A stretch of 64,000 bases of DNA from Cylindrospermum stagnale PCC 7417 (GTDB lineage: Bacteria > Cyanobacteriota > Cyanobacteriia > Cyanobacteriales > Nostocaceae). Positions 37,491 to 46,810 of the stretch are shown here, in pieces. Numbering within the stretch: the stretch's first letter is position 1; every line of letters starts with the position of its first letter. Where the stretch lies: NCBI RefSeq assembly GCF_000317535.1, contig NC_019757.1:781001-845000 (forward strand). The letters run 5' to 3'. Below the pieces are notes generated by a model. The model saw nothing but the letters and a program-made list of their open reading frames with translations. It had not been told where the DNA came from and searched no databases. The translations under genes and the position numbers were made by a program.

Positions 37491-37730
37491 ATGCCTAAAA
37501 AACTGGATAATTCCCGAAGATTTCCCAAATTAATTCCCGCTTTCCTGTACTTTTTCGCGGTTATAGCTGTTTTAGTCGCTGCCTTTCCTTGGCTGTATGA
37601 GATAAAAACAAAGGCGGGAATCGATATCTCACACAGTCGCCATGCCGGCACTTTTTTTGAGAAACATACTCATGGACTGTTTAAGTGTGAGTGGCTTTAT
37701 CCATATCATTGCAAACGACCAAGAAGTTAA
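37491..37730 (+). CDS. Small membrane-anchored hypothetical protein
   Basis: A 79-residue frame with one N-terminal hydrophobic helix (LIPAFLYFFAVIAVLVAAFPW, about residues 14-34) and a histidine/cysteine-rich tail (HSRHAGTFFEKHTHGLFKC). I recognise no family. The opposite strand also has an open frame here, so the assignment is tentative. Confidence 0.45.
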   Translation: MPKKLDNSRRFPKLIPAFLYFFAVIAVLVAAFPWLYEIKTKAGIDISHSRHAGTFFEKHTHGLFKCEWLYPYHCKRPRS

Positions 37731-37818
37731 TTATTACATTTATTATCTCGAAGATCCCCCAAGACTTGGGGGATCTGAGTTAATCTTTCTAATGGTGATT
37801 GTATTGGCAAAACTCCAA

Positions 37819-40530
37819 TTACAACTTATTCAAAATCATGCTCACATCAACGGCTAACTTTTGTCCCAACTTCAGCAATTGACGAGATTGAGTCGCATCT
37901 GCTTCTTTAGCTAAGGTGGTGAGACACAGAGGTAAGATTTGACTGTGCAAACGACTGAAGTATAGTTCCTGGGATCGATGTAGAGAAATGCCAAGATTTA
38001 GCTGATATCCTACATCAATCAGTCGTTCTAACCTTTGGATATCTGCATCAAAGCTACCATTGGCTTCATGCAACAAATTCCAAAGCGATCGCACAATTAA
38101 CTGTTCTAATATCTGCTTACCTTCAGGGATATTCAGCCGACAACGCAGATGTTTGGCTTCGGTGGCGATCGCTTCTAGCTCGGCGATGTGATTGTAACTT
38201 AATTGCGGTTCGGTGATATCTTGCTCTAGCGATCGCAATGTTGTCATACAGCGATAGCCTAAAGCAATCTCTGCTGCTACCTGCAATTCTTGCGGCACCT
38301 CTAATTCATCCCGATGGAACGCCATAATCACACCGTAATTATCACGATACGCTTGGGTATAGAGTTGGTCTAAGCGTGAAAGTGTTTCCTGACTTAACAG
38401 CCGCATAATTCGGTGGCGTTCTTCCGCAAACAGATTCTGCAAACTAAAAGTTTCATTCCCAAAAATCTGCGTCATTACCAAGATGCATTGAGCCGCACTC
38501 GCTTGTTTCAGCGCCCCAAACAGCTTTTCTTTCAATTGGCTGTAGTCGCGCCTGCCGGTAAATTGTTGAATACAGCAATGGAAATCCCAGCCCCCTAAAT
38601 GAAGCACAGCAAACACCAAATGTTCACTTTCCCAGGTAATTTCTGACACCAGCTTTAAATGACCTACCACCATAGTCAACGATCCCATGCGTTGCATTTG
38701 GTAATCTAACTCATTGGCGTTGTAGCAATAAACGCGATTTTGGCAAGCATGCGGGCTGGTGTTAGCCGCATCTTGTGGTGAGGAATTTTTGTGATTTGTA
38801 AATAGGGAAGTAATCGCGTAATGGGCAGCGACTTGCTTAAAACCAATTTGGGCAGTTAGCACCAGTTGGCGATAAATTTCACCCCCATGTCTAAAGTGTT
38901 CCACATTACTAGGAGCTAAACCCAGGCGTTTCAGGAAGCCTTTTTCTAGCTGCACACCCGCCACATCTCCCGCCAATTCTAAAGCACGGGAGGCGTAACG
39001 CAAAATTTGTGTTCCTTCTGGGCGGGAAATTTCTTCAAAAAACCAGCCGCAACTGGTGTACATCAGCAAAGCATGACGCTGCATTTCCAACAGCCGCAGG
39101 GCGTCTACCTGTTCGGCGGCTGTAAGTTTGTGGTTTTGATGGCGTCCGAGGAAACGGCTAACATTAGCAGGAGAGCGATCGCGCAACACCTGAATATATT
39201 CATCCCTTGCTTGCCAGGGATCACTAAATAACTGCTTACCTTGCTCCTCATACACCGCTATGAGCTGATCCCGCAGCCAATTGAGCGCATTTCGCAAAGG
39301 ACGACGCCATTTTTGATGCCAAACGCCCCCTTCACCACCGCAGCCACAATCCTCTTGCCATCTGTCTACGCCGTGGGCGCAACTCCAGGCTGTGATTGGT
39401 TTTAATTCAACTTCCCAAGTGGGAGTATTTAAGCTGAGGTAGTGGGCAAAGTTCGTCACAGTCCAACCGTGATCAGGAAACTCGCCAGTAAAGGCATAAG
39501 CTAAAGTTTTTTCGGTACCTTTTTTGTGATGCCCAAAGGTTTCGCCATCCGTGGCCACAGAAATTAATTGTGCTGGACGATGATCCCCACGCACTGCCGA
39601 ACCGATGCGTCCGGCAAAGTGACTGGAATTATAAACAACATCGCTAAAACCCATATCGCGGGATATCGGGCCATCGTAGAAGAAAATATCAATATAAGGT
39701 AATCCCTCTGTACTTTCCTGCTTTGAGGCTTTGCCGTTGCTGGTGACGCTGGGATTCAAAGGTGAAGATGGACAACTGAGGCTAGGCTTCAAATAACAAC
39801 GATAGGGACGGGTGGGATCAATCTGATTACCACCAACTTCATGCCATTCAGGATGGGGATCATTCTTCGTGGGTAGGAGACGACAACGCTGTGCTTGAGA
39901 TGGTGCCAGCACCACAAAGCGAATCCCTTCCGCTACCAGAATTTCTAGAGTGGCATAGTCTACAGCAGTTTCTGCCAGCCACATACCTTCGGGATCACGT
40001 CCAAACCGGGATTTGAAGTCTTCTTGACCCCAACGAATTTGGGTATATTTATCGCGTTCGTTAGCCAAAGGCATGATGATGTGATTGTATACTTGCGCGA
40101 TCGCATTTCCATGACCTTGCAAACGCTGCGAACTCGTCACATCCGCCTCCAAAATCCGCTGATACACCTCCACATCGTGGCGTTCCAACCACGACATCAG
40201 CGTTGGCCCAATATTAAAGCTCATGTACTCATAATTATTCACGATCCCCACAACTTCGCCTCGGTCATTTAGCACCCTGGCAAAGGCATTTGGGCGATAG
40301 CATTCCCAGTGAATGCGCTCATTCCAGTCATGGAAAGGTGCCGCACTCGGTTGGCGTTCAATCGCGTCTAGATAAGGGTTTTCTCGTGGTGGCTGGTAAA
40401 AATGACCATGAACCGTTACATAAACACCTGTAGCTGTTTTTAGGGGATCGCTATCAGGGGTGGGTTGATTATCTTGGTGTAATGTGAATCTTGAGCCAGA
40501 GCTAACTGGCAATTCAGCAGCTGAAGTCAT
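37819..40530 (-). CDS. Glycoside hydrolase family 57 / DUF3536 protein
   Basis: A large protein (903 residues from the ATG at 40528-40530; an upstream in-frame TTG is less likely). The N-terminal half is a GH57-type catalytic domain: YVTVHGHFYQPPRENPYLD, YEYMSFNIGPTLMSWLERH, WLAETAVDYATLEILVAEGI and SVATDGETFGHHKKG. The C-terminal half is the helical DUF3536 region. GH57 enzymes act on alpha-glucans (amylase or branching activity), so a role in glycogen metabolism is likely. Confidence 0.9.
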   Translation of the reverse strand: MTSAAELPVSSGSRFTLHQDNQPTPDSDPLKTATGVYVTVHGHFYQPPRENPYLDAIERQPSAAPFHDWNERIHWECYRPNAFARVLNDRGEVVGIVNNYEYMSFNIGPTLMSWLERHDVEVYQRILEADVTSSQRLQGHGNAIAQVYNHIIMPLANERDKYTQIRWGQEDFKSRFGRDPEGMWLAETAVDYATLEILVAEGIRFVVLAPSQAQRCRLLPTKNDPHPEWHEVGGNQIDPTRPYRCYLKPSLSCPSSPLNPSVTSNGKASKQESTEGLPYIDIFFYDGPISRDMGFSDVVYNSSHFAGRIGSAVRGDHRPAQLISVATDGETFGHHKKGTEKTLAYAFTGEFPDHGWTVTNFAHYLSLNTPTWEVELKPITAWSCAHGVDRWQEDCGCGGEGGVWHQKWRRPLRNALNWLRDQLIAVYEEQGKQLFSDPWQARDEYIQVLRDRSPANVSRFLGRHQNHKLTAAEQVDALRLLEMQRHALLMYTSCGWFFEEISRPEGTQILRYASRALELAGDVAGVQLEKGFLKRLGLAPSNVEHFRHGGEIYRQLVLTAQIGFKQVAAHYAITSLFTNHKNSSPQDAANTSPHACQNRVYCYNANELDYQMQRMGSLTMVVGHLKLVSEITWESEHLVFAVLHLGGWDFHCCIQQFTGRRDYSQLKEKLFGALKQASAAQCILVMTQIFGNETFSLQNLFAEERHRIMRLLSQETLSRLDQLYTQAYRDNYGVIMAFHRDELEVPQELQVAAEIALGYRCMTTLRSLEQDITEPQLSYNHIAELEAIATEAKHLRCRLNIPEGKQILEQLIVRSLWNLLHEANGSFDADIQRLERLIDVGYQLNLGISLHRSQELYFSRLHSQILPLCLTTLAKEADATQSRQLLKLGQKLAVDVSMILNKL

Positions 40531-41229
40531 ATGTATTGATCCAAAAAAAACTTGCAGTTGTGCCAAAAATATTGTAAATGTACCTGTTTACAGTCCCTAG
40601 AACCTAAATTCCGGTATATACAACTATGGGATACAACTAAATTTTCGCGAAATGTAGTCTTAGTCTTGCGGGAAATCTGCGTTATCGCACAGCCCGTTCC
40701 CCGAAGAACCAAAGTAAACAGCAATTCAACAACAGACTTAGGTAGGGGTTTTTCTGATTAGCAGCGCCAATGAGCTATTCATTTTAATGGTCTTTCAAAC
40801 CATTAAACCCCATTTTTGGTGTAAAATCCGGGCTAAAATTCATAGTTTTGCAACAAAAGATTGCAACATCTCAGTAAATCGCAATTATATTTTACACATC
40901 TCTCACCCAACTGGCTTGACGTACTCCCCCGGCTGAAGCATGGGGGCTTGACGCTTCACGAGTCTTAAAAATTCTCAGTGGCTCCACAGACGCTTGAGAC
41001 TATTGTAAAACTTTGCTCATTTTATAGACATTTATAGCTAGGCATAGTAAGGGTTACACCTGCTTTCTTAAAGGCTGAGATATTTATCTATGCTTTTAGA
41101 AACTATCCTAGTAGTGCTGAGTTTCTCCTTCAAAAAAATCAAACCAATTCTTTAATCTCCATTCAAAACTCAAGACTCAGCACTCAAGACTGCTTCCTGT
41201 AACTGATTACCCACAATTCGAGATGACAA
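40531..41229. other. 699-base intergenic region with possible IS-end hairpin
   Basis: No gene. At about 40924-40948 CCCCCGGCTGAAGCATGGGGG forms a hairpin like those at the ends of IS200/IS605 elements. It may be a remnant of a lost insertion. The rest is AT-rich and should contain the divergent promoters of the GH57 and antiporter genes. Confidence 0.4.
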
Positions 41230-42309
41230 ATGTCCGGTAAAAACATTATTTTGTTCGTTCTGTTACTGTTTATACCAGTTTCCCTAGCAGCCCACTTTCT
41301 GGAGTGGGGTGACTTAATAGTTTTCATCACAGCAGGATTAGCAATTCTCCCCCTAGCAGCTTGGATGGGTACAGCTACAGAAGAAATTGCTGTCGTAGTT
41401 GGGCCCACCTTAGGAGGATTATTGAACGCCACCTTTGGCAACGCTACAGAACTAATCATTGCCCTAGTGGCCCTGAATGCTGGTTTAGTGGATGTAGTCA
41501 AAGCCAGTATCACGGGATCAATTATCGGTAACTTATTATTAGTGATGGGTCTTTCCATGCTTTTGGGCGGACTGCGCTACAAAGAACAGACATTTCAGCC
41601 AATTGTGGCGCGGGTGAATGCTGCTTCTATGAATTTAGCCGTAATTGCCATCCTGTTGCCCACAGCAATGAACTTTTCTTCTCTAGGAATTCCCGCAAAA
41701 ACGCTGCAAAATCTCTCTCTTGCCGTTGCCGTAGTCTTAATATTAGTCTATGGTCTGACGCTGCTATTTTCGATGAAAACCCACGCCTATCTATATGACA
41801 TAGGTGTAGCAGAGATAGAAGCAGAGGGTCTCCCCCATGAAAAACCTAACGTTTTGTTGTGGAGTGGTGTGCTGCTAGTCTGCACTCTCTTAGTAGCTAT
41901 TGAATCAGAATTACTAGTCGGTGCGTTGGAAGTAGCCACATCTCAACTAGGTTTAACGGCACTATTTACAGGGGTGATTTTAGTTCCCATCGTGGGTAAC
42001 GCCGCTGAACACGCTACAGCAGTCACCGTAGCCATGAAAGATAAGATGGATCTTTCTGTTTCTGTGGCTGTGGGTTCAAGTATGCAGATTGCCCTATTTG
42101 TCGCTCCAGTTTTAGTTATTGCTGGGAGGATAATTGGTCAACCAATGGACTTGGATTTCAACCCCTTTGAATTAGTTGCTGTGGCTGTGTCGGTATTGAT
42201 TGCCAACAGCATTAGTTCCGATGGTAGGTCAAATTGGCTGGAAGGTACTTTGCTCTTAGCTACCTATACAGTTTTGGGCTTTGCCTTCTATTTCTTTCCA
42301 GTCCCTTAA
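41230..42309 (+). CDS. cax: Calcium/proton exchanger, CaCA superfamily
   Basis: A 359-residue membrane antiporter with about eleven helices. The two alpha-repeats carry the cation-binding motifs GGLLNATFGNATELIIALVAL and VPIVGNAAEHATAVTVAMKD. CAX proteins export Ca2+ in exchange for protons and give alkaline and calcium tolerance. An acidic loop (EIEAEGLPHEKP) separates the halves. Confidence 0.95.
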   Translation: MSGKNIILFVLLLFIPVSLAAHFLEWGDLIVFITAGLAILPLAAWMGTATEEIAVVVGPTLGGLLNATFGNATELIIALVALNAGLVDVVKASITGSIIGNLLLVMGLSMLLGGLRYKEQTFQPIVARVNAASMNLAVIAILLPTAMNFSSLGIPAKTLQNLSLAVAVVLILVYGLTLLFSMKTHAYLYDIGVAEIEAEGLPHEKPNVLLWSGVLLVCTLLVAIESELLVGALEVATSQLGLTALFTGVILVPIVGNAAEHATAVTVAMKDKMDLSVSVAVGSSMQIALFVAPVLVIAGRIIGQPMDLDFNPFELVAVAVSVLIANSISSDGRSNWLEGTLLLATYTVLGFAFYFFPVP

Positions 42310-42697
42310 TCGATTTTTAGGGTAATTATTGCCAGACCGCTCGCCTTTGGCGAGCGCTCTGCGCCATCGCTTCAGGTTAGTTTAGCTCGGAGCGATCGCT
42401 TTTTGTAAATTGGTAATTTATTGATTTCAGTATCTCTAAGCCAAAATATTGTCAATAATTCAGACAATTTGCTCTTACTGCAACAGTTGATTTAAGTGTT
42501 GTATTTTACAACCAACGCCAGCATGACAGAGAGAAATAGCCCACAATCAGAGAAAATTATGCTGATTTGACTAGGGGATAATTTCCCTCAAGCCAAACTA
42601 TTACATGTTTCTTTTGATAATTGTCAGTATACAATATTCCGGAATAGTTCAATTTTAAATGTCAGAATAAATAGTGGCTTTAGCAAAATGAACTACG
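42310..42697. other. Intergenic region with repeat hairpin and a TCCGGA motif
   Basis: No gene. It holds a CTCGCCTTTGGCGAG hairpin (about 42341-42355) followed by other short inverted pieces. TCCGGA occurs at 42638-42643, 55 bases before the next gene, but without a well-spaced -10 element. Confidence 0.45.
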
Positions 42698-43249
42698 ATG
42701 ACTGAAATTGACTTGCCAATGACAGGCGTGTTAAATACAAAACAACCATATTTGTCAGAGCAGCGATCATTTCAGCAAGAAAATGGTGTGCAGAAGTTCA
42801 CAAATAGTCAGTTATCTCAGTCAGTTCCTGCTGCTCAAATCACACCACCTGAATTCATCCAAATAAACGGAACTTCCCAAACTAGACTATCAGCACTCGC
42901 CATCAAGAAGAATAAAATACTTCAGAAAATCATTAACAAGTACCTATCTTCAGAATCTTCTACCTTAGCGGATGCCCAAAATCTCCAAGGGAGTGACAAA
43001 GACGACACAAAAATCGCCATAAGATCTCAAAAGTTTAATAGTCAACCCTTGCCAATCTTAAGTTTTGGTACTTCAGGTATTTCCGTTAGAGTCTTGCAAC
43101 GGTTGTTAGTGTCTAACGGCTATGGAATTCGAGTTGATGGGGTTTTCGGACCACTGACCGAAATAGCTGTCAAAGCTTTTCAAAATCAACGAAATTTAGG
43201 AGTAGACGGAATAGTTGGTCAAAAAACCTGGGGCGCGTTGACAATCTAA
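42698..43249 (+). CDS. Peptidoglycan-binding domain protein
   Basis: A 183-residue protein. The first 115 residues are polar and low-complexity without a signal peptide that I can see. The C-terminal 65 residues are a PG_binding_1 domain: GTSGISVRVLQRLLVSNGYG, VDGVFGPLTEIAVKAFQNQR and VDGIVGQKTWGAL. Such domains bind cell-wall peptidoglycan. How it reaches the wall is unclear. It is not linked to other wall genes here. Confidence 0.88.
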   Translation: MTEIDLPMTGVLNTKQPYLSEQRSFQQENGVQKFTNSQLSQSVPAAQITPPEFIQINGTSQTRLSALAIKKNKILQKIINKYLSSESSTLADAQNLQGSDKDDTKIAIRSQKFNSQPLPILSFGTSGISVRVLQRLLVSNGYGIRVDGVFGPLTEIAVKAFQNQRNLGVDGIVGQKTWGALTI

Positions 43250-43371
43250 GTCGGTGGGTTAATTGTTGATTATTAAGTACTCCCTTGCCCAAATTAAATT
43301 ACTAAAACTTGCAGACTTGGTTTGATGACTCAATCCAAGCATTTCAAATGGGAAGGGAGGGATCAGGGGAT

Positions 43372-45792
43372 CTACCGATACTTATGTTGCTCTAATAGTT
43401 GTTGCGCCCTAGGTTTATAAATTAAATAGAATAAAGCCTCAATATAACGTAACAAATCTTCTCTCTTCTCCTTCGAGGTAAAATTCCAAAATCCATAAAT
43501 CCGCGCTAATGATAGCAGTTTGGTAGTGTGAATTTTCCAGGTATATGCACTGTAAACTCTTTTAATTGCTGCCTGGGAGATTACACCCCAAGAATTGGGA
43601 TCACGTTTGCATTTTGTGATAAATTTGAGAATTTTTGCCGCTGTTTCCTCGAAATTTGTTGGGTTAATATAAAAGCCATTCACCTGATCTTGAATAATTT
43701 CCTGTGGGCCACCAAATTGTGTAGCAAAAGTTGGTAGTCCGCAAATCATCGCTTCTAATATTGTCAAACCAAAAGCTTCAAATAAAGCTGGTTGCACAAA
43801 AATTCCCCGGTGGTCAGCAATTACTCTGTAAATTTCGCCTGAATCACTTTTAGATAGACGCACACCCAACCAGCGAATCTTGCCGTAGAGATTATACTTT
43901 TCAATGATGCGATAAAGTTTAACAATTTCGTCCCGTTCTTCGTTATCATTTGATTCTTCCACACGCAACTTACCCGCCACCAAAATTAAGTTACAATGCT
44001 CCTGCAATTCTAGGCTTTTCCCAAAGCATTCTGCTAACCCAGTGAGATTTTTAATCCGGTCGAGACGTGCCATTGAGAAGATTGGGCGTTTGCTGGGTTC
44101 ATCGAGTTTACCGAATATTTGACTAGAATCTTCTAGGGTGAAGAGCTTTTCTGTAAGACGTTGGCGATCGCTTTCTACTCGGTCTTGAATTTGTGAGTAA
44201 GGAAAATAGTAATTTTCATTCACTCCAGGCGGTACTACATTAAACTTAGGACTAAATAATTTAATTCCATCAACTACGTGGTATAAGTCTGGCATGGTGA
44301 AGCATTTATAAGATTCATACTGACCTACACTATCCGGTGTGCCCACAATTTCTTGGTAGGTGCTGCTGATGATAAAATTAGCAGCATTCATCGCCAGCAA
44401 ATCAGCAGTGAATTGCAAGGAGAAATGATATTTATCATCCAAATCTTGCCAGTAGAGGTTACTAAATAAGTATTTAGATTTTTCCAAAGCATGGGCAATA
44501 TTGCACTGAGTAACTTTCATCCGTCGCGCTAATAAAAACGCCACTAAGTTGCCATCAGAATAGTTACCCACAATTAAGTCGGGTCTACCGTTAAATTCTG
44601 CCCGTAGTTCTCTTTCTGCATCAATAGCGTAAGTTTCTAGATAAGGCCAAAACTCAAACCGAGAAATCCAGTTTTGAGTCATGTGAAGATTGAAATCCCG
44701 CAAAGGCACTCGCAAAATCCAAGCGTTTTCGGTACCGTGGACTTTTTCTAGCCGCTGATTACAAAGGGTGCCATCACTATGAGGAATTAGGCGAGTGAGA
44801 ATAATCACCTTTGGCTGGACATTTAGTCCTTGCAAACCAGCTAGCATGGCATCTTCTTGCAGCTGCTTTTCTAAACTTTTTGCCTGGTCTAGGACATAAA
44901 CTACCTGACCACCAGTATCGGGACGCCCCAAAACTCCCTCTTGTCCAAACCAGCCGTGGGGGGACACCAAGACAATTTTAAAAATCATCGGGATACGAGA
45001 AATGAAGGCTTCTAGTAGCTGGGGGTCGGGAGAGTCGATTAATTCATCAAGAATGTTCAGACTTTCCCGTACACGTTCGGCTGTGTTACCCCATCCTGGT
45101 TCAAAACCCAACATTTGCAAAGCATATCGGAATTCTTCGTAGGGTTGATCATTGGGGAGATCGCTTACAAGGTCTATCGCTTCCTTAACTTGCTGCGAAA
45201 GCTGTTGCTGTGATTGAATGCGATTGCTAATTAGCAACTGGACACCATTGTATTGGTGTAGATTCAAGAAAAGATACAAGCTTTCTAGCCATTGCTGCGA
45301 ATCTTGTGAGAGTTTGCTGGATAGGTAACGGTTGAGAAACTGTACACCCTTGCCAATCTGTTTCGGGTCGCGCATTAGCGGGGTATAGTCATAAAACGGG
45401 CCAAAATCGAGTTCTAGCAAGTCACCTTCGTAAGGATGAAATTTGTTCACGAAGCGATCGCGTAAATCTAGTAATTCCTGCACCGTCATCGCCTCAAGGC
45501 TCAAATCTGCTGTCAACCGATAAATTTCTTGACTGGCAATCTTGGGGCGGATAATGAAATAGAAGTTCGAGTCCTCTAGAATAATCTCTTGAGTATAGTA
45601 AATTAGTTTATCTAAGTTAGAAGAAATGTAAAAATTATCTGGATTTTGGGACTTGGAGTAATATTCGCTATAAACATTAAGTATGTCGTTACGCAGCAGA
45701 TACTTCTTTTTTTGCTGGCGTAATTCACTAAGTAATGAACGTAAATTGTTCTTTTCTTCGCTATCTAGAACTGTTTGAAGTAACTCAGACAT
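43372..45792 (-). CDS. susA: Sucrose synthase
   Basis: Sucrose synthase reversibly splits sucrose with a nucleoside diphosphate to fructose and NDP-glucose. In heterocystous cyanobacteria it supplies carbon for glycogen and nitrogen fixation. The product is 806 residues from MSELLQTVL (a start two codons upstream is also possible). The N-terminal regulatory region is followed by HGWFGQEGVLGRPDTGGQVVY, RLIPHSDGTLCNQRLEKV, VPPGVNE and the GT4 glucosyl-binding segment ALFEAFGLTILEAMICGLPT. Length and order are typical. Confidence 0.97.
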   Translation of the reverse strand: MSELLQTVLDSEEKNNLRSLLSELRQQKKKYLLRNDILNVYSEYYSKSQNPDNFYISSNLDKLIYYTQEIILEDSNFYFIIRPKIASQEIYRLTADLSLEAMTVQELLDLRDRFVNKFHPYEGDLLELDFGPFYDYTPLMRDPKQIGKGVQFLNRYLSSKLSQDSQQWLESLYLFLNLHQYNGVQLLISNRIQSQQQLSQQVKEAIDLVSDLPNDQPYEEFRYALQMLGFEPGWGNTAERVRESLNILDELIDSPDPQLLEAFISRIPMIFKIVLVSPHGWFGQEGVLGRPDTGGQVVYVLDQAKSLEKQLQEDAMLAGLQGLNVQPKVIILTRLIPHSDGTLCNQRLEKVHGTENAWILRVPLRDFNLHMTQNWISRFEFWPYLETYAIDAERELRAEFNGRPDLIVGNYSDGNLVAFLLARRMKVTQCNIAHALEKSKYLFSNLYWQDLDDKYHFSLQFTADLLAMNAANFIISSTYQEIVGTPDSVGQYESYKCFTMPDLYHVVDGIKLFSPKFNVVPPGVNENYYFPYSQIQDRVESDRQRLTEKLFTLEDSSQIFGKLDEPSKRPIFSMARLDRIKNLTGLAECFGKSLELQEHCNLILVAGKLRVEESNDNEERDEIVKLYRIIEKYNLYGKIRWLGVRLSKSDSGEIYRVIADHRGIFVQPALFEAFGLTILEAMICGLPTFATQFGGPQEIIQDQVNGFYINPTNFEETAAKILKFITKCKRDPNSWGVISQAAIKRVYSAYTWKIHTTKLLSLARIYGFWNFTSKEKREDLLRYIEALFYLIYKPRAQQLLEQHKYR

Positions 45793-46160
45793 GATCATCT
45801 CACCAGGCTAGGTTATGACTAAGCGGATTAACACGAATAAATCTCTCCCAGGAGCAACCGCCCTCCAGAAGGCATATCAAATCGTGTTCATCCTTACCTA
45901 AAATATCGATGTCTAAGTATTTTTGGCACTAACGAAAGGAGTACAATTTTAGTTTCTTTAGATAGATGTCAAGAAAAACAGTTGAATCAAAATCAAATCA
46001 CTGTCTGTCACGTCTTGATGCGCTTAGGGAATACCAAAAAATAAATGTAAGTCCTAATATTTATAATTTAAGCTAATAGAACACCTAGATTTAACCGCTC
46101 ATCTCTATGAGAAGTAACACTGCTCTGTCTGCCTAAGCGAATAAATTATTATTTATACAG
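45793..46160. other. Intergenic region upstream of susA
   Basis: No gene seen. It should hold the susA promoter on the minus strand. I find no GTA-N8-TAC NtcA box in it. Confidence 0.4.
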
Positions 46161-46234
46161 GGCGAACGATGGGACTTGAACCCACGAATGGTGGTACCAC
46201 AAACCACTGCCTTAACCACTTGGCTACGCTCGCC
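46161..46234 (-). tRNA. trnH: tRNA-His (GTG)
   Basis: On the minus strand the sequence folds as a cloverleaf. The acceptor 5' side GCGAGCG pairs with CGTTCGC, with the extra G at position -1 opposite C73 that marks tRNA-His. The anticodon loop contains TTGTGGT with anticodon GTG, and the T arm has GGTTCGAATCC. CCA is not encoded. Confidence 0.95.
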
Positions 46235-46355
46235 ATTCACTCCCTGAGTATAGCATACCTCTGGGAAATTGATCCAGTTTTTTTTTGCAAGGAACGGACT
46301 CAGTTAATCTAGAGTCTTGGAGTGTAACGACTACAGCGAATTACATTTGGGAAAT

Positions 46356-46736
46356 ATGAAAGTTTTAACGATTATTACATGTGTGGCAGCAGCAGGACTC
46401 GCCACCTTGGGGGTGATAATGGCGAAGACAAATCCCGATCAGCCTAAATATGAAGAGTATGCGGTACAAGGGTTGACCAAATATTTAAAGTCCGATGTTT
46501 GTAAAAAAACGCCCAATCTGTTAGAAAATTTAATCAAAGTAAATTGCAATAAGTTGGTTGATACAGCTAACCCGCAAATCCGGGAAATCATTGCTGCAAC
46601 TACGGTTAGGCAAAATTACATGATTTTTAGTGTTTACCGTACAGATTTAAAACTTAATTCTTGGGTACCTTCTTACAAATTTGAGACGGTAGGAGCATTT
46701 GATAATTTTTATACTTATAGCTCCGAACAGCAGTAA
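46356..46736 (+). CDS. DUF4359-like small secreted or anchored protein
   Basis: From the ATG at 46356 it has 126 residues. An N-terminal hydrophobic segment (VLTIITCVAAAGLATLGVIMA) is a signal peptide or anchor. Then comes a region with YAVQGLTKYLKSDVCKK, ending VYRTDLKLNSWVPSYKFETVGAFDNFYTY, the DUF4359 pattern. Function unknown. GGGAAAT precedes the start weakly. Confidence 0.78.
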   Translation: MKVLTIITCVAAAGLATLGVIMAKTNPDQPKYEEYAVQGLTKYLKSDVCKKTPNLLENLIKVNCNKLVDTANPQIREIIAATTVRQNYMIFSVYRTDLKLNSWVPSYKFETVGAFDNFYTYSSEQQ

Positions 46737-46810
46737 ATCTAGGCGCGGAGAGTGTGCTAGTAGTTGGGAATACTTAAATATAGAAATCTCTGGAAATTCC
46801 CCACTTTTTG

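Noticed and set aside
37367-37651. Minus-strand 94-residue frame opposite the small membrane protein
   Set aside because: Shows a less protein-like sequence and no ribosome site; the plus-strand frame has a clear membrane helix. Kept as a reason for low confidence there.
40924-40948. Complete IS200/IS605 insertion
   Set aside because: Only a hairpin resembling an element end is present; there is no transposase frame or second end.
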